In this document: piece after piece, positions 8,857-11,029 of the stretch
How positions within the stretch are numbered: the first letter of the stretch is position 1
Layout: each line of letters begins with the position of its first letter
Assembly: GCA_018224315.1 (NCBI GenBank)
Contig: JAGTVF010000287.1
Coordinates: 1 to 11,029, forward strand
Direction of reading: 5' to 3'
DNA: 11,029 nucleotides
DNA from: Desulfobacterales bacterium
Lineage (GTDB): Bacteria > Desulfobacterota > Desulfobacteria > Desulfobacterales > Desulfosalsimonadaceae
Program-made: the position numbers and the translations under genes
The notes under the pieces: model-generated
The model's input: only the letters and a program-made list of their open reading frames with translations
Databases searched by the model: none
Told to the model about the DNA's origin: nothing

Positions 8857-9521
8857 GCCTGAACCGGGATTTTTCTGCCCGCGTATTTCCACCGTTTCAG
8901 ATACCAGTCCTGGAGCATGGCCTTGGTCACCGCAGCGGTCAGCATGGGATGATCAACCCTAAACTCGCCTTTTTCCGCTCCTTTTTCCAGGATTTCCCGG
9001 ATAATTTCCTCTGAGACCAGATCGCTTTCAATGGCTTTTTTGCGATGGGTTTTTTTAAGGTTCTTGGCCTCCATGTAGGAGAAATAAAACCACGGCTGCA
9101 GGACTTCGGTAAGGTATAAATGGGTGCGGATGGCGGTCTGGAGCTGAACCGAGGGTGCATCATCGGCTTTGATGCGCTGGGATAAAATTTTTAAGGTAAT
9201 GCGCCGGCCCTGGTTCTGGATCATTTCCAGCAGTTCGTCTTTGCTGGAAAAATAGGAATACAGCGCACCCATGGAAAGCCCTGAAACCCGGCTCAAATCC
9301 CGCAAACTCATGGTCTGGAAACCCTTTTCATTGGAAATCTGAAGGGTGGTATGAAAGATGTTGACCAAATTGCGCACCGCCACGGCCTCTTTTTTGATCT
9401 TGATGCGGTGCTGGTTTTCCTTGAAAATATCTTTGCAGATCTCCTCCATGGACAAGAGGGTCATTTTGCGAAATTCGTCGAAATCCTCTGCTGTCACGGG
9501 CGTGTCGGACGGGTGCGGCAT
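8787..9521 (-). CDS. TetR/AcrR-family transcriptional regulator
   Basis: The 244-residue protein has the TetR helix-turn-helix at about 67-98 (GFQTMSLRDLSRVSGLSMGA, LYSYFSSKDELLEMI). An all-helical C-terminal ligand/dimerisation domain follows (YFSYMEAKNLKKTHRKKA and onward). About 50 residues precede the DNA-binding domain, longer than usual. The first part (MPHPSDTPVTAEDFDEFRKM) is acidic and the part just before the domain is basic (HRIKIKKEAVAVR). Internal ATGs at 9464 and 9446 are alternative starts, because no strong ribosome site lies before 9521. The gene has its own promoter (9563-9591) with a perfect palindrome directly upstream, so autorepression is likely. Its ligand and other targets are unknown; the nearest upstream gene on the same strand is queF. 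It is convergent with dusB, overlapping it by 70 bp. Confidence 0.92.
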   Translation of the reverse strand: MPHPSDTPVTAEDFDEFRKMTLLSMEEICKDIFKENQHRIKIKKEAVAVRNLVNIFHTTLQISNEKGFQTMSLRDLSRVSGLSMGALYSYFSSKDELLEMIQNQGRRITLKILSQRIKADDAPSVQLQTAIRTHLYLTEVLQPWFYFSYMEAKNLKKTHRKKAIESDLVSEEIIREILEKGAEKGEFRVDHPMLTAAVTKAMLQDWYLKRWKYAGRKIPVQAYADFIIEFVEALVLRKSSESSR

Positions 9522-9562
9522 GGCTCGGGTGCAAGGCCTTTTTGCTTGTGGGTTTTTGCGCT

Positions 9563-9591
9563 TTTGTACATCCAGCGGCTGAATCTGTCAA
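9563..9591 (-). promoter_or_regulatory. Promoter of the TetR-family gene
   Basis: On the minus strand, a perfect TTGACA (9591-9586), a 17-base spacer and TACAAA (9568-9563, 4/6 match) form a strong sigma70-type promoter. Transcription would begin near 9556, leaving about 35 bases before the ATG at 9521. The tetR gene can therefore be expressed independently of queF. Confidence 0.75.
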
Positions 9592-9594
9592 TAA

Positions 9595-9612
9595 AAAACG
9601 AGCGCTCGTTTT
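9595..9612. promoter_or_regulatory. Perfect 18-bp palindrome, probable TetR-family operator
   Basis: AAAACGAGCGCTCGTTTT reads identically on both strands. It lies 3 bp upstream of the -35 box of the tetR promoter and 26 bp beyond the queF stop codon. GAGCGCTC-type cores flanked by A/T are typical TetR-family operators. The best reading is that the regulator encoded just downstream binds here and represses itself. It is not followed by a T-run long enough to suggest a good terminator for queF, although TTTTATTTTTT continues on the plus strand. Confidence 0.7.
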
Positions 9613-9637
9613 ATTTTTTGGCATCAGTCAGGCGGGA

Positions 9638-10036
9638 TCATTGCGGGTGGCGGACCGTGACAGTGGTGGAAATTCCGCCCCGGGCGGTGAACTGCCCGGT
9701 TACGGTCATTTGCCTTGGGGCGAGCACGGCCACCAGATCATCGAGAATCCGGTTGACCGCGTTTTCATAGAAGATGCCCACATTTCTGTACTGGAGCAGA
9801 TAGAATTTCAGGGATTTGAGCTCAATGATATGGCCGGAGGGCACATAGGAGATGGTGATGCATCCGAAATCCGGCAGGCCGGTTCTGGGACAGACCGCCG
9901 TGTACTCTGGCTGGTCAATGACGATTTCAATGTTGCGCCGGCTGCCGTAGACATATTCAATGGGCTCAAGCATCCCGGTTTCAATGGTATCCGGTGAAAG
10001 CGGGGTATTTTGGGTTTTTTTTTCTGTTTTGTCCAT
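9638..10036 (-). CDS. queF: NADPH-dependent 7-cyano-7-deazaguanine (preQ0) reductase, single-domain QueF
   Basis: Reduces the nitrile of preQ0 to the aminomethyl group of preQ1 using two NADPH, in queuosine tRNA-modification synthesis in the cytoplasm. The 132-residue length matches the single-domain (Bacillus-type) T-fold enzymes. YTAVCPRTGLPDFG (45-58) contains the nucleophile Cys49 and acid Asp56. IELKSLKFYLLQYRNVG (71-87) is the QueF signature E-(S/L)-K-S-x-K, and TARGGISTTV (117-126) is conserved near the end. The usual F-H-E stretch reads F-Y-E (89-91), which I believe occurs in other members too. The ATG at 10036 has no good Shine-Dalgarno sequence. The gap to the upstream sulfotransferase gene is 54 bp and holds a strong hairpin. 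No other queuosine gene is visible in the window. Confidence 0.95.
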   Translation of the reverse strand: MDKTEKKTQNTPLSPDTIETGMLEPIEYVYGSRRNIEIVIDQPEYTAVCPRTGLPDFGCITISYVPSGHIIELKSLKFYLLQYRNVGIFYENAVNRILDDLVAVLAPRQMTVTGQFTARGGISTTVTVRHPQ

Positions 10037-10061
10037 GAAGCATCCGGTATTTTTTGAAGGA

Positions 10062-10085
10062 GCGGCAAAACCGCAGTTTTGCCGC
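10062..10085. other. 10-bp perfect hairpin between the sulfotransferase gene and queF
   Basis: GCGGCAAAAC and GTTTTGCCGC pair perfectly around a four-base loop. The hairpin lies 5 bp after the sulfotransferase stop and 25 bp before the queF ATG. On the transcribed (minus) strand it is followed by TCCTTC and an A-run, not a T-run, so it is not a standard intrinsic terminator. It could be an mRNA-stabilising or processing hairpin, or control queF translation. Confidence 0.6.
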
Positions 10086-10090
10086 CATGA

Positions 10091-10879
10091 TTAATGGATC
10101 GGTCCGGCCTTGTCAATTTCATTTTCTTCTGATTCCTGTTTTGCTTTCCAGGACAGCCACTGATCAATTTCCTGCCGGTAGCCGAGAAGATCAATATCTC
10201 TGCTGTAGCGCCGGCTGATGAGTTTGGCGGCTTCCAGGCTCAGGGGAAGTTTTTTCAATCGGTTTCCGGCCCCTGTATGCCGGTAGCTGCCGGGCGGTTT
10301 TTCAAGGCCGGTTTTTTCGGAAAGAATCTGCCAGTGCGCGGCCATGTTTTCAAAATTGCCCACAAAATTCACCAGGCACCGGCCCTGATGATAGAGCTGA
10401 AAATGCTGGCTGCGGAAATGCAAATCGGATTTTTCATCCGGGATACGGGCGATGTGTCTGGCAAAATCCTCAAAACGCATTTCTGGCCTGACGCCGTAAC
10501 GGTGCACGGCGCTTTTCTTTTTTTTCCGCCCGTCGCGCACCACCTTGTCCAGGTAGCATGAATACAGACGGGTAACAGGGTTTCGCACAAAGGCAAACAG
10601 GAAATAGCGCCTTTTGAGCCTGCGGGTTTGCCCGGCACCCAGGGACTTTCGAATGCGTTTTTCCACTTGTCGTTTTTCCGCCACTGACAGTTTCCCATCA
10701 GGCCGGCCCGGCAGGACCAAACGGGCCTGGCGGCGGCAGAAATGGTTGCGCAGGGAAGTGGAGGCCGCTTTGTAAATGGGGATGTAGCCGACCTTGAGAT
10801 CTTCAAGGATCAGGATGCGGCGGCGGTTGCGCCAAATTTGCCATTGGGTTGCTTTGCGCTTTATATAATCGGAAATCAT
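10091..10879 (-). CDS. Sulfotransferase family protein (PAPS-dependent, Sulfotransfer_2-like)
   Basis: The protein probably moves a sulfo group from PAPS to a hydroxyl or amine, typically of a carbohydrate. It has 262 residues. VGYIPIYKAASTSLRNHF (30-47) is the 5'-phosphosulfate-binding loop, as in the I-P-K-x-A-S-T-S-L type. FLFAFVRNPVTRLYSCYLDK (93-112) is the 3'-phosphate-binding R-x-P-x-x-R-x-x-S motif. HFRSQHFQLY (154-163), NFVGNFENMAAHW (171-183) and the final Y..DIDLLGY (225-234) are further family landmarks. There is no clear N-terminal membrane anchor, unlike Golgi enzymes, so it is probably cytoplasmic. The start is ATG 10879, with GAGAGG 9 bases upstream; an in-frame TTG at 10909 is less likely. 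The protein is very basic in 80-125. It is the first visible gene of a minus-strand group with queF; the acceptor is unknown. Confidence 0.85.
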   Translation of the reverse strand: MISDYIKRKATQWQIWRNRRRILILEDLKVGYIPIYKAASTSLRNHFCRRQARLVLPGRPDGKLSVAEKRQVEKRIRKSLGAGQTRRLKRRYFLFAFVRNPVTRLYSCYLDKVVRDGRKKKKSAVHRYGVRPEMRFEDFARHIARIPDEKSDLHFRSQHFQLYHQGRCLVNFVGNFENMAAHWQILSEKTGLEKPPGSYRHTGAGNRLKKLPLSLEAAKLISRRYSRDIDLLGYRQEIDQWLSWKAKQESEENEIDKAGPIH

Positions 10880-11029
10880 GTGGTTATGCCTCTCATGCGA
10901 ATGGATCAAAAAATGAAATGCAGTAGCAGATTCGCATCTGCACGTAAACTTGGAGGGCGTTCAGGCTGCGGCCGGCGCATATGAAAAATGGTGGCAATTG
11001 ACCGGCGGAGTGGATAAGAGAACAGGCCG
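10880..11029. other. Non-coding region upstream of the sulfotransferase gene
   Basis: About 150 bp to the window edge without a credible gene. It should contain the sulfotransferase promoter, but I see no convincing -35/-10 pair. Two 8-bp inverted sequences, ATGCGAAT (10895-10902) and ATTCGCAT (10930-10937), flank a 27-bp spacer. The second copy sits inside a small hairpin, GCAGAT-TCGC-ATCTGC (10926-10941). These may be a regulator site or leader structure, or chance. Confidence 0.35.

Noticed and set aside
10062..10085. Rho-independent terminator after the sulfotransferase gene
   Set aside because: The stem is good but the sequence after it on the transcribed strand is TCCTTC and then A-rich, with no T-run.
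10031..10090. preQ1 class I riboswitch before queF
   Set aside because: There is an A-rich tail after a hairpin, but the four-base loop lacks the C/U-rich conserved loop and the stem is too long; kept only as a hairpin to check.

Overview
The window looks like ordinary chromosomal DNA of a Gram-negative, anaerobe-type bacterium. Base composition is moderately GC-rich and genes are tightly packed. Family resemblance recalled from memory (the PurF-like protein, the SixA-like phosphatase and the 120-residue orphan) suggests Desulfobacterota (former Deltaproteobacteria), perhaps Desulfobacterales. That placement is inference; there is no rRNA or tRNA here to anchor it. I see no transposon, integrase, phage gene, CRISPR array or structural RNA.

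Layout. Positions 1-3716, minus strand: a two-gene operon with a PurF-like protein (2310-3716) followed after 58 bp by carB (2251 down to the window edge, about 750 of roughly 1,070 residues present). The PurF-like protein keeps its PRPP-binding loop and the four cysteines that hold a [4Fe-4S] cluster in Bacillus-type PurF. It has lost the N-terminal nucleophilic cysteine and other glutaminase residues. Positions 3717-4016 form a roughly 300-bp divergent intergenic region. Positions 4017-4475, plus strand: a small SixA-type histidine phosphatase. Positions 4669-6455, plus: a pair made of an alpha/alpha-toroid protein of unknown function and a hexapeptide-repeat acyltransferase that probably starts with TTG.

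Positions 6548-8856, plus: a likely unit behind a recognisable sigma70-type promoter at 6480-6509. It holds a 120-residue orphan protein, a DUF1848 protein with a C-terminal radical-SAM-like cysteine cluster, and a DusB-type tRNA dihydrouridine synthase that overlaps the DUF1848 gene by 11 bp. Positions 8787-10879, minus: in transcription order, a sulfotransferase, queF (queuosine biosynthesis) and a TetR-family regulator. The TetR gene has its own strong promoter, with a perfect 18-bp palindrome just upstream of the -35 box. The TetR and dus genes converge and overlap tail to tail by 70 bp.

How the genes fit together: carB makes carbamoyl phosphate for pyrimidines and arginine, and the PurF-like protein probably acts on PRPP or senses it, so the operon is nucleotide-centred. 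Dus and QueF both modify tRNA but sit in separate transcription units. The toroid/acyltransferase pair and the sulfotransferase could modify envelope glycans or lipids; this is only inferred. Nothing here amounts to a clearly new multi-gene system. The most interesting items are the glutaminase-dead PurF paralogue in front of carB, the TetR operator/promoter architecture and the DUF1848 cysteine motif.
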